From: Chryseobacterium gleum
Lineage (GTDB): Bacteria; Bacteroidota; Bacteroidia; Flavobacteriales_D; Crocinitomicaceae
Assembly: GCA_945897565.1 (NCBI GenBank)
Contig: CAMDFN010000018.1
Span: 1-47,794, forward strand
DNA: 47,794 nucleotides
Direction: 5' to 3'
Shown here: positions 1 to 7,977 of the stretch, one piece after another
Layout of the letters: each line of letters begins with the position of its first letter
Numbering within the stretch: the first letter of the stretch is position 1
The notes under the pieces: model-generated
Databases searched by the model: none
Told to the model about the DNA's origin: nothing
The model's input: the letters and a program-made list of their open reading frames with translations, nothing else
Translations under genes and position numbers: made by a program

Positions 1-53
1 AGAGCAACTGCCTTCTAAGCAGTAGGCCACAGGTTCGAATCCTGTCGGGATCA
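1..53 (+). tRNA. tRNA-Arg(UCU), 5' part missing
   Basis: The window opens inside a tRNA. The anticodon arm is visible as stem CTGC/GCAG around loop CTTCTAA, giving anticodon TCT (Arg, codon AGA). The T arm is ACAGG-TTCGAAT-CCTGT at 29-45, followed by the acceptor 3' strand 46-52 and discriminator A at 53. CCA is not encoded. The 5' acceptor strand and most of the D arm lie outside the window. Confidence 0.9.
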
Positions 54-57
54 CTCT

Positions 58-87
58 TAAACCTCACAGTCATGTGGGGTTTTTTTG
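58..87 (+). terminator. Rho-independent terminator after the tRNA
   Basis: Hairpin ACCTCACA / TGTGGGGT (61-68 and 73-80, one G-U pair) with a 4-nt loop, followed by a run of seven T. It begins a few bases after the tRNA 3' end, as expected for a tRNA transcript terminator. Confidence 0.75.
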
Positions 88-183
88 TGTCTAAATCGCT
101 AAAATATGAGCTATTTATGCAATTATTCAATTCAGTAGAACTACTGAGATGGGTTAAATTTTATTTGGATATATACCACTAAC

Positions 184-897
184 CTACGACTTCAAAATCA
201 AAAACACAATCCCGGCCAAGGCAAAGCCAGTAGCGCGGCGAATAACGGTAATCATGCGTCCGGTTCGTTGCATGCCCTTTTGCAGGTCTTCAAAATCTTC
301 TTCTGACATATCGTCAGAGCTTTCGAGCCATTCGTCTGGGGCGCCGTCCGGGCTTACGATTTTAGCAACTGTTGGGCCGTCTTTGCCGTTAAAAATTTCG
401 CAACTAGACAACTGAAACTTACCATTAACAAAACGTTCTTCCATGCATTCAGGCCAGCTGATATCTTTGTAGTTCTTGATATCAACCAAGGTAAGCTCCT
501 CACTTGTACAAATCAACTGTGGAAGACTCGAAAGATTCGTATATAGCGTCATTTGATATAGGTTTGGCGCAACAGGCTCTTTGAATGTGCTCAAACTTGG
601 TAAATTAAAATCGATGAGGCCGAGTTCAAAAAGCGTATCGGGCATTGTCAAAGAACGTAAAGTTTCACTTTTAATAGCGAGGATGTCTAAGTTTTTGAAA
701 TCGGGAAGTATAAGAGACGTGTCTTTGTAGTCAAAGTTGAGCCAATAAAGGTTGGGGTTGTTTACAAATAGGATGTCGAGGTCGGCTTGGGTGATATTTT
801 TGCCAAAGTATTCTCCTTCTATTTCTTGAACGAATTGGGCGCGTCCAGCGACACTTATGAAGATGATATTAAATAAGGCAAGGTAGATGAACTTCAT
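184..897 (-). CDS. Exported protein of unknown function with leucine-rich segments and C-terminal membrane anchor
   Basis: I do not recognise the family. The 237-residue product starts with a signal peptide (about 1-20, ending GRAQ). Residues about 35-140 show irregular repeats of the form L-x-x-L-x-I (for example FKNLDILAIKSETLRSL), suggesting a short divergent leucine-rich repeat solenoid. An acidic stretch (about 190-205, DDMSEEDFEDL) precedes a C-terminal hydrophobic segment (about 222-236), which could anchor it in a membrane. It is divergent from the barrel gene at 969 and stands alone. A -7-like box TAACTTTA ends four bases before the ATG, suggesting a leaderless mRNA. The coding assignment is sound; any function would be a guess. 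Confidence 0.75.
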   Translation of the reverse strand: MKFIYLALFNIIFISVAGRAQFVQEIEGEYFGKNITQADLDILFVNNPNLYWLNFDYKDTSLILPDFKNLDILAIKSETLRSLTMPDTLFELGLIDFNLPSLSTFKEPVAPNLYQMTLYTNLSSLPQLICTSEELTLVDIKNYKDISWPECMEERFVNGKFQLSSCEIFNGKDGPTVAKIVSPDGAPDEWLESSDDMSEEDFEDLQKGMQRTGRMITVIRRATGFALAGIVFLILKS

Positions 898-901
898 GCA
901 T

Positions 902-909
902 TAAAGTTA
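902..909 (-). promoter_or_regulatory. Putative -7 box, leaderless arrangement
   Basis: On the minus strand this reads TAACTTTA, one mismatch from the Bacteroidota -7 consensus TAnnTTTG, and lies 4 nt before the ATG at 897. No TTG is seen at the -33 spacing. The same box with the same spacing precedes the helicase gene ending at 21298. Confidence 0.38.
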
Positions 910-968
910 CGCATTTCATTTTTTTGTTTTATTTTGTCCTCACTAATTGATCGCAAAAACTGTAAACT

Positions 969-1640
969 ATGAAAAAACTATTTCTATCTCTTTCAATTCT
1001 AACTTTTGTTGGAACGGCTAAAGCCCAAACCCTAACTTTCGATGTAGCTGCTAAATATGCCTACAGTGCAACGGGCATGTTCAACAAAAATATTTCTGAC
1101 CTCGGCGCATCTCAAGATTACGACGTAGCGTTCAGCTCAAACTATGGCTTAGCGGGCACGCTCAATTTTGGTAAAATTGGTGTAGGAATAGAATTCTTAA
1201 TGGGCAATTTCAAGGCGGGTTACCAAGGAGACCAAGGCCTAATCGGCGGAGCTTATACTTCTGCTATTGACATGAAAACCACTCAAATTCCAATCTACCT
1301 AAGACTTGGTGAAGAAAAAGGTTCTTTTGGAGAATTTGGTATTGTGATGAACAACGTGAAAAGTGCTACGTATACCAATTCTAATTACCTTATTGATCCG
1401 AGCACAGACGTGAGCAACCAATACCAAAACTTTATGGGCTACATGATTGGCGTCGGCGGCCGTTTTGGTTTGCTTGACCTACCCGTAATGATTTCTGTAA
1501 GCGGTCGCTTTATGTACAGCACAGCTGATGCTAAAGGCGTCGACGCTTTGGGGACAGATTTAGACTTGTACAATCCATACAGCAAAAGCAATGCAGCTTC
1601 AGTAGGCTTGCATGTGGGTGTTGTGTATTCGATTGACTAA
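969..1640 (+). CDS. Outer-membrane beta-barrel protein (OmpA/porin-fold type)
   Basis: 223 residues with a clear signal peptide (about 1-19, cleavage after KAQ). The rest is alternating polar/hydrophobic strands rich in Gly and aromatic residues (for example YGLAGTLNFGKIGVGIEFLMG, then IPIYLRLGEEKG, MGYMIGVGGRFGL and AASVGLHVGVVYSID). This is typical of a small 8-10 stranded outer-membrane barrel, and the C-terminal strand ends in alternating hydrophobics. No periplasmic or plug domain is visible. It is monocistronic, with a strong shared terminator behind it and a divergent gene in front. Barrel class is confident; ligand or role cannot be read from the sequence. Confidence 0.8.
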   Translation: MKKLFLSLSILTFVGTAKAQTLTFDVAAKYAYSATGMFNKNISDLGASQDYDVAFSSNYGLAGTLNFGKIGVGIEFLMGNFKAGYQGDQGLIGGAYTSAIDMKTTQIPIYLRLGEEKGSFGEFGIVMNNVKSATYTNSNYLIDPSTDVSNQYQNFMGYMIGVGGRFGLLDLPVMISVSGRFMYSTADAKGVDALGTDLDLYNPYSKSNAASVGLHVGVVYSID

Positions 1641-1659
1641 ACGCAATTATATAGAAATG

Positions 1660-1687
1660 AAAAAGGCGCCCTCGGGCGCCTTTTTTG
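1660..1687. terminator. Bidirectional terminator
   Basis: Strong hairpin AAAAAGGCGCC / GGCGCCTTTTT around a CTC-type loop, with A-run on one side and T-run on the other. It serves both the + barrel gene ending at 1640 and the - cargo gene ending at 1704. Confidence 0.9.
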
Positions 1688-1703
1688 TTGAATGCAATTT
1701 GCT

Positions 1704-3461
1704 TTATGGTTTTACCAAATGAACGAAACCGTGCAGTGTATAAAGCGTTTGGTTTTTGTTGTCGTATGCGTATTTATCGCTTTTTGGCGTGGCGGTGTAG
1801 AAGTAGACGCCTTCTTCTAGCGCTTTGCCGCTCATGTCGGTGCCGTTCCAGTCATTGAGGTAGTTGTCTTTCTCGTAGATGAGGTTGCCCCAGCGATTGA
1901 AAATTTGGATGCTTACTTGGTTGTAGTCTTCCCAGTTTTTGATCACCAATAGGTCGTTGGTGCCGTCGTCATTGAGCGTCAGGATATTCGGCACTACCAA
2001 CGGACATTGGTTGTATACGCGCACAATTGGCGAAGTAATGGTTTTGGCGCATTGGTCCATGACGTACACCTGGAAGTTATTGAGGTTAGGTTGTAAGATA
2101 CTTGGTTGCACATAAACGGTGTCGTTGTTGGGGAAGCTACCCGGCCCCCAAACATAACTGTATGGGGAAATCCCATTTTGAACAGTACACCAAATGTTGG
2201 TTCCTTGGCCGAAGTCTGCACAGACATTGAGTGAATCAACTGCTGTAATTGTCATTGGGGTGTAGTCCACAATATTGAGTGAGATAGATGTGGTGTCAAA
2301 AGTGCCGTCGCAAGGATTTGGTAAAATAACGTTGAAAAACACGGTTTCCGTACCTTCAGGTAAGCCATCTAAGAACGCTGAAATTCCAATTGTGTCGGAA
2401 GCAACACCAGCAGGAATCACGAGGGTGTCGTCGATGTAAGGGTAGTCGTCACCGTTGATGGCCGTTCCACTTAAGCTAATTTGAACAACTAGGTTAGAAG
2501 AAAGATCAGTGCGGGTCACTACAAAGCCAGCAAAGCCGCAGTCTTCGATGAGTTGGGTTGGTCCTGTGACGTCAACCTCGATTGGCACCTCGACCTGACA
2601 GGTAACCACGCGATAACCAAAAGTTCTGATTTTTGTATTGATCAGCACGCCATTGCGCCATTCTTTGACAGCTACACCCGCTACAAAACTACCAATGAGG
2701 TTAGGCGTAAAGGTCATGAAACCGGTTGTTGGGTCAATGGTGATATTTGAACCTGCCCCAAAAGGAACTGTTTCTGTAAAGGTTGGATTCCAACTCACTG
2801 GTGTATATGGAGCCGGATCTTCAGGATCGGGAACAACATTGGCAATACTGCCTCCTAGCAAGGGAGCCATGAGTTCGTAGCTCAGGGAATCGCCATCGGG
2901 GTCAAAAGCGGCGTGTTCGAAATCTAAGGTATTTTGAGAACACAAAATGAGTGGCGGGTAGTTGATAAAACGAGCGCCTTGGTTGTGGACGCCTACAAGT
3001 GCTGAGCCCGGGATGAATGTAGTGAGCGTAATGCCGTTGTTCGATGGGTCAACAATGTTGTCAATAGCGCCGGTCCAGCAGCAGCGTTGGTAAGATACAT
3101 AATAACCCTGCACACCAAAAGGCAGCGTAACGGTATCGATATAAATAGCGCGCTCTACACAGATGTCGTTCGGGACGGTCACGCAAGGGTCGTCGTAGAC
3201 TATTGGTAAAATATTTTGAGAAAAAGGCGCGATGTAGCGGGTCATGAAGATGCTGCCATCAGCCATAAAAATGGTGTAGTTCAGGGGGTTGTCAAAACCT
3301 GTTGCGGAGTTGCAGTCGCGGTAGATTTCGATAGTGATTTTGTATTGGTTGTTGCCTAAGGAATCATAGTAGATTTCACCCCCGATAATGTGGCTAGCCC
3401 AGCTGTTGAAGCTGAATAAAAAACCGATTAAAAATGCAAATAAGGTAGTTGTGAGACGCAT
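1704..3461 (-). CDS. Secreted multidomain protein with type B T9SS (CHU_C) C-terminal sorting domain
   Basis: 585 residues from the chosen ATG at 3461, which starts directly with a good signal peptide (MRLTTTLFAFLIG..., cleavage after NSWA). The frame stays open upstream to 3599, but that extension is basic, has no signal sequence and lies inside the sensor-kinase gene. After the signal comes a beta-rich N-terminal region common in secreted proteins of this group (SHIIGGEIYYDSLGNNQY). A Calx-beta-like segment follows at roughly 315-410, then Ig-like strands. The last ~90 residues (PNILTLNDDGTND..., IFNRWGNLIYEKD..., W-N-G, LEEGVYFY) are the gliding-motility-associated C-terminal domain that directs export by T9SS. 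It should be secreted and attached or released at the cell surface by the machinery encoded at 35-42 kb. Binding target unknown. Confidence 0.88.
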   Translation of the reverse strand: MRLTTTLFAFLIGFLFSFNSWASHIIGGEIYYDSLGNNQYKITIEIYRDCNSATGFDNPLNYTIFMADGSIFMTRYIAPFSQNILPIVYDDPCVTVPNDICVERAIYIDTVTLPFGVQGYYVSYQRCCWTGAIDNIVDPSNNGITLTTFIPGSALVGVHNQGARFINYPPLILCSQNTLDFEHAAFDPDGDSLSYELMAPLLGGSIANVVPDPEDPAPYTPVSWNPTFTETVPFGAGSNITIDPTTGFMTFTPNLIGSFVAGVAVKEWRNGVLINTKIRTFGYRVVTCQVEVPIEVDVTGPTQLIEDCGFAGFVVTRTDLSSNLVVQISLSGTAINGDDYPYIDDTLVIPAGVASDTIGISAFLDGLPEGTETVFFNVILPNPCDGTFDTTSISLNIVDYTPMTITAVDSLNVCADFGQGTNIWCTVQNGISPYSYVWGPGSFPNNDTVYVQPSILQPNLNNFQVYVMDQCAKTITSPIVRVYNQCPLVVPNILTLNDDGTNDLLVIKNWEDYNQVSIQIFNRWGNLIYEKDNYLNDWNGTDMSGKALEEGVYFYTATPKSDKYAYDNKNQTLYTLHGFVHLVKP

Positions 3462-3475
3462 GCGTTTGAATTTTG

Positions 3476-3483
3476 TATATTCG
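3476..3483 (+). promoter_or_regulatory. Putative -7 box of the sensor-kinase gene
   Basis: TATATTCG, one mismatch from TAnnTTTG, six bases before the ATG at 3490. The start codons of the two divergent genes are only 28 bp apart, so this box lies in the narrow gap. Confidence 0.4.
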
Positions 3484-3489
3484 TTGTGG

Positions 3490-5652
3490 ATGTCAAAGGT
3501 AAGCTTGTTTTTTTTAATTGTGTACTTCTTTTTGGGTTTGCAGGTCTCTGCACAATCCGAAAAGCAACTCCGTTTGGAGCTAGCGCGCACGAAAGACAAG
3601 ACGTCTCAACTGCAAATAAGGTTGCGTCTGATCGATGCGATATACGAACGCAATCGCAATGATTGGCAAAAAGAGATTCAATCATTGGTTTTACAACGCC
3701 GGGCCTATAGCGGTTTGAATAGTCAAGCGCTCATCTCTTTGCTCGATGCAGAACGCGCCAATTTTTTAGGCAACAGCCGTGCGCTTAGCCAAATTTTCAA
3801 TAGGCAGCTCAAAACATACAACTTCCATAACCGCAAACTCAATTGGCGAAAAAACTTACTGGGTTGCGCACTTTATCCGAAGGAAAAAAAATACCACTAT
3901 TCGGGTCTTTTGGCCCAAATGAATAGGGGTCTTAAGAATCGAGAGCAAACGGCTTTGTACTTGCAAATTGCAAAGAATTTTACGGCGACTTATCATAAAG
4001 ATTCAGCACTTTGGGCCAGTGACCGAGCCTTACAGCTCGCCAAGCGCTCAGACAAACGTTGGGTACTTATTGAGGCGATGCAACAACAAGCCGAGGTCTA
4101 TTGGCACTTTAATTTATTTGAGCAAGCGGTTCAGCGGTCCATATTTTCATTGCAACTTGCAGAAGAGGCCGCGCTTGACTATTACAAACTGAGCCCGCTT
4201 TTATTGATTGCTTCTATCTCCACTGAGGTCAAGAACTATAATGTTGCCGTCACCTATCTCAAACTCGCCCAAGACCTCGCTCAAACCACCAAAGACGACC
4301 GCTCTTTGGCTTTTGCACAGTACTTGTATGGTCGCTACTACTTAGGTATAGATTCGCCTTCTAAAGCCTTGCAGAGTGCAAGTTTGGCTTATAATTGGTT
4401 CAATGAGGCAGCAAACGACCGCTACGCCTATAGATCGAGATTAGTGATGATTTCCGCCATCCGAAATTCAGGAGGAAGCGTGGCTCCACTTTTCACCAAC
4501 TTTCTCGCCTCTATTGATTTGCAATCAGACTTATTGCTGATTTCGGAAGCCTATTACGAATACGGGCAATATTTATTAGAAAACCAACAATTTGCAAAGG
4601 CCAAAGGGGCTTTCGAGAAAAGCTTGAGTAGTTTGCCTTTTGAGTCCTTGATCAGGCCAAAAATTGCCAATACCTATCGTGCTTTAGCCAATATAGCCAG
4701 CAAAACAGGTCAGTTAGCCCAGGCCTATCAATACCAGCAAAAATACAGCAGCTGGCTGGAAAACAGCCCGGTTTGGCGCAGTGCGGCGCGGATTGAAGAG
4801 ATGGCTGCAGCCAATTTGCGCGAAGAGCGCGAACGCCTTATTTTGAACCAGCAAGCTTCTATTGAGCGCGCACAAAAAGAGCGCGAAATCATCGAACTTC
4901 AGCGAGACCGCCAATTGGTGATTTCCATCCTTTTTATTTTGGCCATCATTTTTGGAGTGATCATTTACGTACTTAGAATGCAGCAAGTAAAAATCAAGCA
5001 AGAGCAGCGAGAGGCAGAGCTGTCTCAAACATTGTTGCGCACCCAAATGAATCCGCATTTTGTCTTTAACGCCATGTCGGTCATTCAGAGTTATATCTAT
5101 GAGAACGACCCCGCAAAATCATCGCAGTTTTTGGTCAATTTTTCCAGGCTTATGCGCCTCATTTTAGAAAACTCACCCAAAGAATTTATTCCGATTGAGC
5201 TCGAAAGAGAAATCCTCGACAAATACCTTACGGCGCAAAAAATGCGTTTTGAGAACCGCTTTGACTACGAGCTCACCATCAGCGACGATCTTTTGTTCAA
5301 TAAAGCGATGGTTTCTCCAATGATTACACAGCCATTTATTGAGAACGCCATTGAACATGGTCAGTTGCACACCGTAAAGGGAGGTAAAATATCCGTAGAC
5401 ATATTTGCCCAGAAGGACCAATTATTTATTCAAATACAAGACAACGGGGTAGGTCGAAAAAAATCGGCAGATACCAAAAAAATGAAAGCGCATAAAAGTA
5501 TGGCGATTGATATTACGCGCGAACGCATCGCTATTCTCAATAAAAAGTATAAATTTAATGGTAGCTTGACTATGAGCGATTTAGACCCTGTTTTCCAAAC
5601 GGGAACGGTGGTTACGCTTGTCTTGCCATTGAAGTACGAACCCGAACAATAA
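3490..5652 (+). CDS. TPR-containing LytS/YehU-family sensor histidine kinase
   Basis: 721 residues from ATG 3490, chosen because it begins a signal/anchor sequence (MSKVSLFFLIVYFFLGLQVSAQ); the longer frame from 3388 has no such start. Residues ~55-430 are helical TPR-like repeats, probably periplasmic. A charged coiled coil (~440-472) leads to one membrane segment (~475-496). The cytoplasmic part is a His_kinase (PF06580) domain with the phospho-acceptor in QMNPHFVFNAM (H523), an N-box (ENAIEHG) and a G-box (DNGVGRKKS). It should phosphorylate the LytTR regulator encoded 13 bp downstream. TPR-LytS proteins of this design are common orphan-input kinases in Bacteroidota; the signal sensed is not evident. 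Confidence 0.92.
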   Translation: MSKVSLFFLIVYFFLGLQVSAQSEKQLRLELARTKDKTSQLQIRLRLIDAIYERNRNDWQKEIQSLVLQRRAYSGLNSQALISLLDAERANFLGNSRALSQIFNRQLKTYNFHNRKLNWRKNLLGCALYPKEKKYHYSGLLAQMNRGLKNREQTALYLQIAKNFTATYHKDSALWASDRALQLAKRSDKRWVLIEAMQQQAEVYWHFNLFEQAVQRSIFSLQLAEEAALDYYKLSPLLLIASISTEVKNYNVAVTYLKLAQDLAQTTKDDRSLAFAQYLYGRYYLGIDSPSKALQSASLAYNWFNEAANDRYAYRSRLVMISAIRNSGGSVAPLFTNFLASIDLQSDLLLISEAYYEYGQYLLENQQFAKAKGAFEKSLSSLPFESLIRPKIANTYRALANIASKTGQLAQAYQYQQKYSSWLENSPVWRSAARIEEMAAANLREERERLILNQQASIERAQKEREIIELQRDRQLVISILFILAIIFGVIIYVLRMQQVKIKQEQREAELSQTLLRTQMNPHFVFNAMSVIQSYIYENDPAKSSQFLVNFSRLMRLILENSPKEFIPIELEREILDKYLTAQKMRFENRFDYELTISDDLLFNKAMVSPMITQPFIENAIEHGQLHTVKGGKISVDIFAQKDQLFIQIQDNGVGRKKSADTKKMKAHKSMAIDITRERIAILNKKYKFNGSLTMSDLDPVFQTGTVVTLVLPLKYEPEQ
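3494..3501 (-). promoter_or_regulatory. Putative -7 box of the type B cargo gene, inside the kinase coding region
   Basis: Minus-strand TACCTTTG fits TAnnTTTG exactly and would give a leader of about 30 nt to the ATG at 3461. It overlaps codons 2-4 of the divergent kinase gene. No TTG at -33 spacing is seen, so the call is tentative. Confidence 0.42.
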
Positions 5653-5665
5653 ACCTTCCTGAGCC

Positions 5666-6412
5666 ATGAGTCGAAAAGTACTGATCATTGATGACGAAAA
5701 ACCAACCCGGACTTTCATTCGCAAAATGCTCGAATCCTTTGATTTGAATTTGAGCGTCTATATCGACGGAGAAAATGTGGAGTCTGGTGTAGAGGCCATC
5801 GAAGACATCCAACCCGACATCGTTTTACTCGACATCCAAATGCCTGATGGCAATGGTTTTGATGTCCTGAGAAAAGTCAAGTACAAGCAATTTGAAGTGA
5901 TTTTCATTACCGCTTTTCAGGAGTTTGCCGTGCAGGCCATCAAGTTTTCAGCCTTAGACTACATTTTAAAGCCGATAGACGCCGAAGAACTCCACACCGC
6001 TATAACCAACGCTTTGCAATTGGTGGAACACAAAAAAGACGATACGCAATTTCAGACTTTACAGCATAATATTCAGCCCCAACACAAGCGCAAGCTCGTG
6101 CTCAAAACGCAAGAAAGTATTTTTGTAATCGAAATAGACGACATCGTTCATTGCGAAGCTGATAAAAACTACACGTTTTTCTATCTCACTGACGGCAAGA
6201 AGATATTGGTTTCTAAAACCTTAAAAGATTACGATACCATGCTGTCGGGCTTTTCCTTTTTTAGGGTGCACCAGTCGCATTTGATCAATCTCAATTACGT
6301 GGAGCGCTATGACAAACACGACGGCGGCTCAGTCATCTTAAAAGACGGCACCTCCATTCCGTTGTCTCCCGCCAAAAAAGAGCAGTTCTTTAAAAGCCTA
6401 GATTTACTTTAA
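5666..6412 (+). CDS. LytTR-family response regulator
   Basis: 248 residues. The receiver domain (about 1-120) carries all expected residues: acidic pair D9/D10, phospho-acceptor D56 in IVLLDIQMP, T82, and K102 in ILKPID. A linker leads to a LytTR DNA-binding domain (about 140-245; ESIFVIEIDDIVHCEADKNY..., FFRVHQSHLINL). It follows the kinase gene by 13 bp and is presumably co-transcribed, forming a two-component pair. Its last three codons overlap the 3' end of the convergent PLP-enzyme gene by 9 bp. LytTR regulators typically bind direct repeats upstream of target promoters; I could not identify such repeats here. Confidence 0.94.
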   Translation: MSRKVLIIDDEKPTRTFIRKMLESFDLNLSVYIDGENVESGVEAIEDIQPDIVLLDIQMPDGNGFDVLRKVKYKQFEVIFITAFQEFAVQAIKFSALDYILKPIDAEELHTAITNALQLVEHKKDDTQFQTLQHNIQPQHKRKLVLKTQESIFVIEIDDIVHCEADKNYTFFYLTDGKKILVSKTLKDYDTMLSGFSFFRVHQSHLINLNYVERYDKHDGGSVILKDGTSIPLSPAKKEQFFKSLDLL

Positions 6413-7543
6413 TGCCCCTTCCAAATCGGCGATGAGGTCGTCGGCGTCTTCTACGCCCACACTCAAGCGGATCAGTGAATCTACCACTCCGCTTTGTTCC
6501 CGCACTTCCTTTGGAATAGACGCGTGGGTCATCGTTGCAGGGTGCCCAATCAAAGACTCTACACCACCTAAAGATTCTGCAAGTGCAAAAATTTCTACTT
6601 TCTTGACCATATCGAGTGCGTCTTGCAACTGATTGCCTTTGAGCGTAAAGGAAATCATGCCACCGAAGCCACGCATTTGTTTTTTGGCAACGTCGTGGTT
6701 AGGGTGTGTTTCAAAACCTGGCCAGTAGACTTTGTCTACTTTTGGATTTGTTTTTAGGTAATGTGCTATTTTTTCACCGTTTTCGCAATGACGCTGCATG
6801 CGCAAGTGCAGTGTTTTGATGCCGCGCAAGACCAAAAATGAATCCATTGGAGCGGTAACTGCGCCTGTTGAGTTTTGTATACGGTACATTTCAGTAGCCA
6901 GGGAGTCGTCATTGCAAACCAAAGCGCCCATCACGACGTCGGAGTGCCCCCCCAAGTATTTGGTAACGGAATGCATCACCATATCGGCGCCTAAATCGAG
7001 CGGATTTTGTAAATAGGGTGTTGCAAAGGTGTTGTCTACACAAAGCATGGCTCCTGCTCTCTTGGAGATTTGCGCCATAGCTTCGATATCGATGATATTC
7101 ATCATTGGATTGGTTGGGGTCTCGACCCAAATAAGTTTGGTGTTTTCATTGACCAAAGCTTCTACCGCGGCAGGGTTTTGCATATCGACAAAATGGAAAA
7201 TCAGGCCGTATTTGGCAAAAATGGTATTGAAGATGCGGTAAGATCCGCCGTAGAGGTCGTTGGTGGAGATGATTTCATCACCTGGATTGAGCATCTTGAT
7301 GACACAATCAATAGCTGCCAAGCCCGAGCCGAAACAAGCGCCGTGCTTTCCGTTTTCTATTGCTGCAATATTTTTCTCGAGCGCATGACGCGTAGGGTTG
7401 AGGGTTCTGGAATATTCGTAGCCTTTGTGGTTGCCAACGCCATCTTGCACATAGGTAGAGGTTTGGTAAATGGGCGTCATGATAGCGCCGGTTGTAGGGT
7501 CTGGATGTACGCCCGCGTGGATGGCTTTAGTGGCAAATTTCAT
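6404..7543 (-). CDS. metB: Cystathionine gamma-synthase / gamma-lyase (Cys/Met metabolism PLP enzyme)
   Basis: 379 residues from ATG 7543 (MKFATKAIHAG). The frame reads back to a TTG at 7564, but that codon lies inside the predicted -7 box, so ATG 7543 is preferred. The full fold-type I PLP enzyme is present: YxYSRTLNPTR near the N terminus, the PLP-stacking YGG, D170 in CVDNTFATPYLQNPL, and the Schiff-base lysine K195 in HSVTKYLGGHSD. The family makes or cleaves cystathionine in Met/Cys metabolism in the cytoplasm. Synthase and lyase cannot be separated by eye, so the symbol is a best guess. Monocistronic; its tail overlaps the convergent regulator gene by 9 bp. Confidence 0.88.
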   Translation of the reverse strand: MKFATKAIHAGVHPDPTTGAIMTPIYQTSTYVQDGVGNHKGYEYSRTLNPTRHALEKNIAAIENGKHGACFGSGLAAIDCVIKMLNPGDEIISTNDLYGGSYRIFNTIFAKYGLIFHFVDMQNPAAVEALVNENTKLIWVETPTNPMMNIIDIEAMAQISKRAGAMLCVDNTFATPYLQNPLDLGADMVMHSVTKYLGGHSDVVMGALVCNDDSLATEMYRIQNSTGAVTAPMDSFLVLRGIKTLHLRMQRHCENGEKIAHYLKTNPKVDKVYWPGFETHPNHDVAKKQMRGFGGMISFTLKGNQLQDALDMVKKVEIFALAESLGGVESLIGHPATMTHASIPKEVREQSGVVDSLIRLSVGVEDADDLIADLEGALK

Positions 7544-7561
7544 AGTCAATAAGTGTTTTGA

Positions 7562-7594
7562 CAAAATTAATAGAATCCTTTAAGGCAAATCCAA
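7562..7594 (-). promoter_or_regulatory. Promoter of the PLP-enzyme gene (-33/-7)
   Basis: Minus-strand TAATTTTG (7562-7569) is an exact TAnnTTTG; a TTG lies 22 nt upstream (7592-7594). It sits 18 nt before ATG 7543 and overlaps the only upstream alternative start, so it helps decide the start. The -33 element falls inside the 3' end of the neighbouring alkyltransferase-like gene. Confidence 0.6.
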
Positions 7595-7918
7595 TTCAAG
7601 CGTCGGATCCCAAAAAACTTTTTCGAAGTCTTGAATTTGATTTTGTACTACTTCAATGCCTTCCTCTTGCAAGCGCTGTTCCATGGTGTTGGGGCTGTCA
7701 AAATGATGTTTGCCACTCAACAACCCGTTTCTATTCACCACTCTATGTGCAGGAACAGCTGGCAAAACATGACTTGCATTCATGGCCCACCCCACCATTC
7801 GGGCACCTTGTTTAGCACCTAAATAATTGGCAATAGCCCCATAACTCGTTACTCTTCCTTTAGGAATGAGTCGTACAACATCGTACACATCTGTGAAGAA
7901 ATCTTTGTTATCGAGCAT
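7580..7918 (-). CDS. Alkyltransferase-like (ATL) DNA-binding protein, MGMT family
   Basis: 112 residues from ATG 7918; the TTG two codons upstream lies in the -7 box and is rejected. This is the MGMT C-terminal DNA-binding domain on its own: helix-turn-helix region with IPKGRVTSYGAIANYLG, arginine finger region GARMVGWAMNAS, and the active-site region. The catalytic Pro-Cys-His-Arg-Val motif reads PAHRV (residues 56-60), with Ala replacing the alkyl-accepting Cys. It therefore cannot repair O6-alkylguanine itself. ATL proteins bind such lesions and are known to hand them to nucleotide excision repair. Most described bacterial ATLs carry Trp at this position; Ala is a less common variant. Confidence 0.88.
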   Translation of the reverse strand: MLDNKDFFTDVYDVVRLIPKGRVTSYGAIANYLGAKQGARMVGWAMNASHVLPAVPAHRVVNRNGLLSGKHHFDSPNTMEQRLQEEGIEVVQNQIQDFEKVFWDPTLELDLP

Positions 7919-7921
7919 TTT

Positions 7922-7929
7922 CAAAGATA
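7922..7929 (-). promoter_or_regulatory. -7 box immediately before the ATL start
   Basis: Minus-strand TATCTTTG is an exact TAnnTTTG, ending 3 nt before ATG 7918, implying a leaderless transcript. No TTG is found at -33 spacing because that stretch is occupied by the terminator hairpin of the upstream gene. Confidence 0.48.
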
Positions 7930-7931
7930 AA

Positions 7932-7957
7932 AAAAGCCACCTGTTGGGGTGGCTTTT
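7932..7957 (-). terminator. Terminator of the pyrophosphatase gene
   Basis: Hairpin with stem AAAAGCCACC / GGTGGCTTTT around a 6-nt loop, ending in a T-run on the minus strand, about 20 bp after the hppA stop codon. Confidence 0.85.
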
Positions 7958-7977
7958 GCAAGATTTAAAAGGCTAAC

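Noticed and set aside
3462-3599. N-terminal extension of the type B cargo gene
   Set aside because: No signal sequence in the extension; the ATG at 3461 begins a perfect signal peptide and the extension overlaps the kinase gene.
7070-7552. 160-codon plus-strand frame
   Set aside because: Shadow of the PLP enzyme on the minus strand; no homology-like features.
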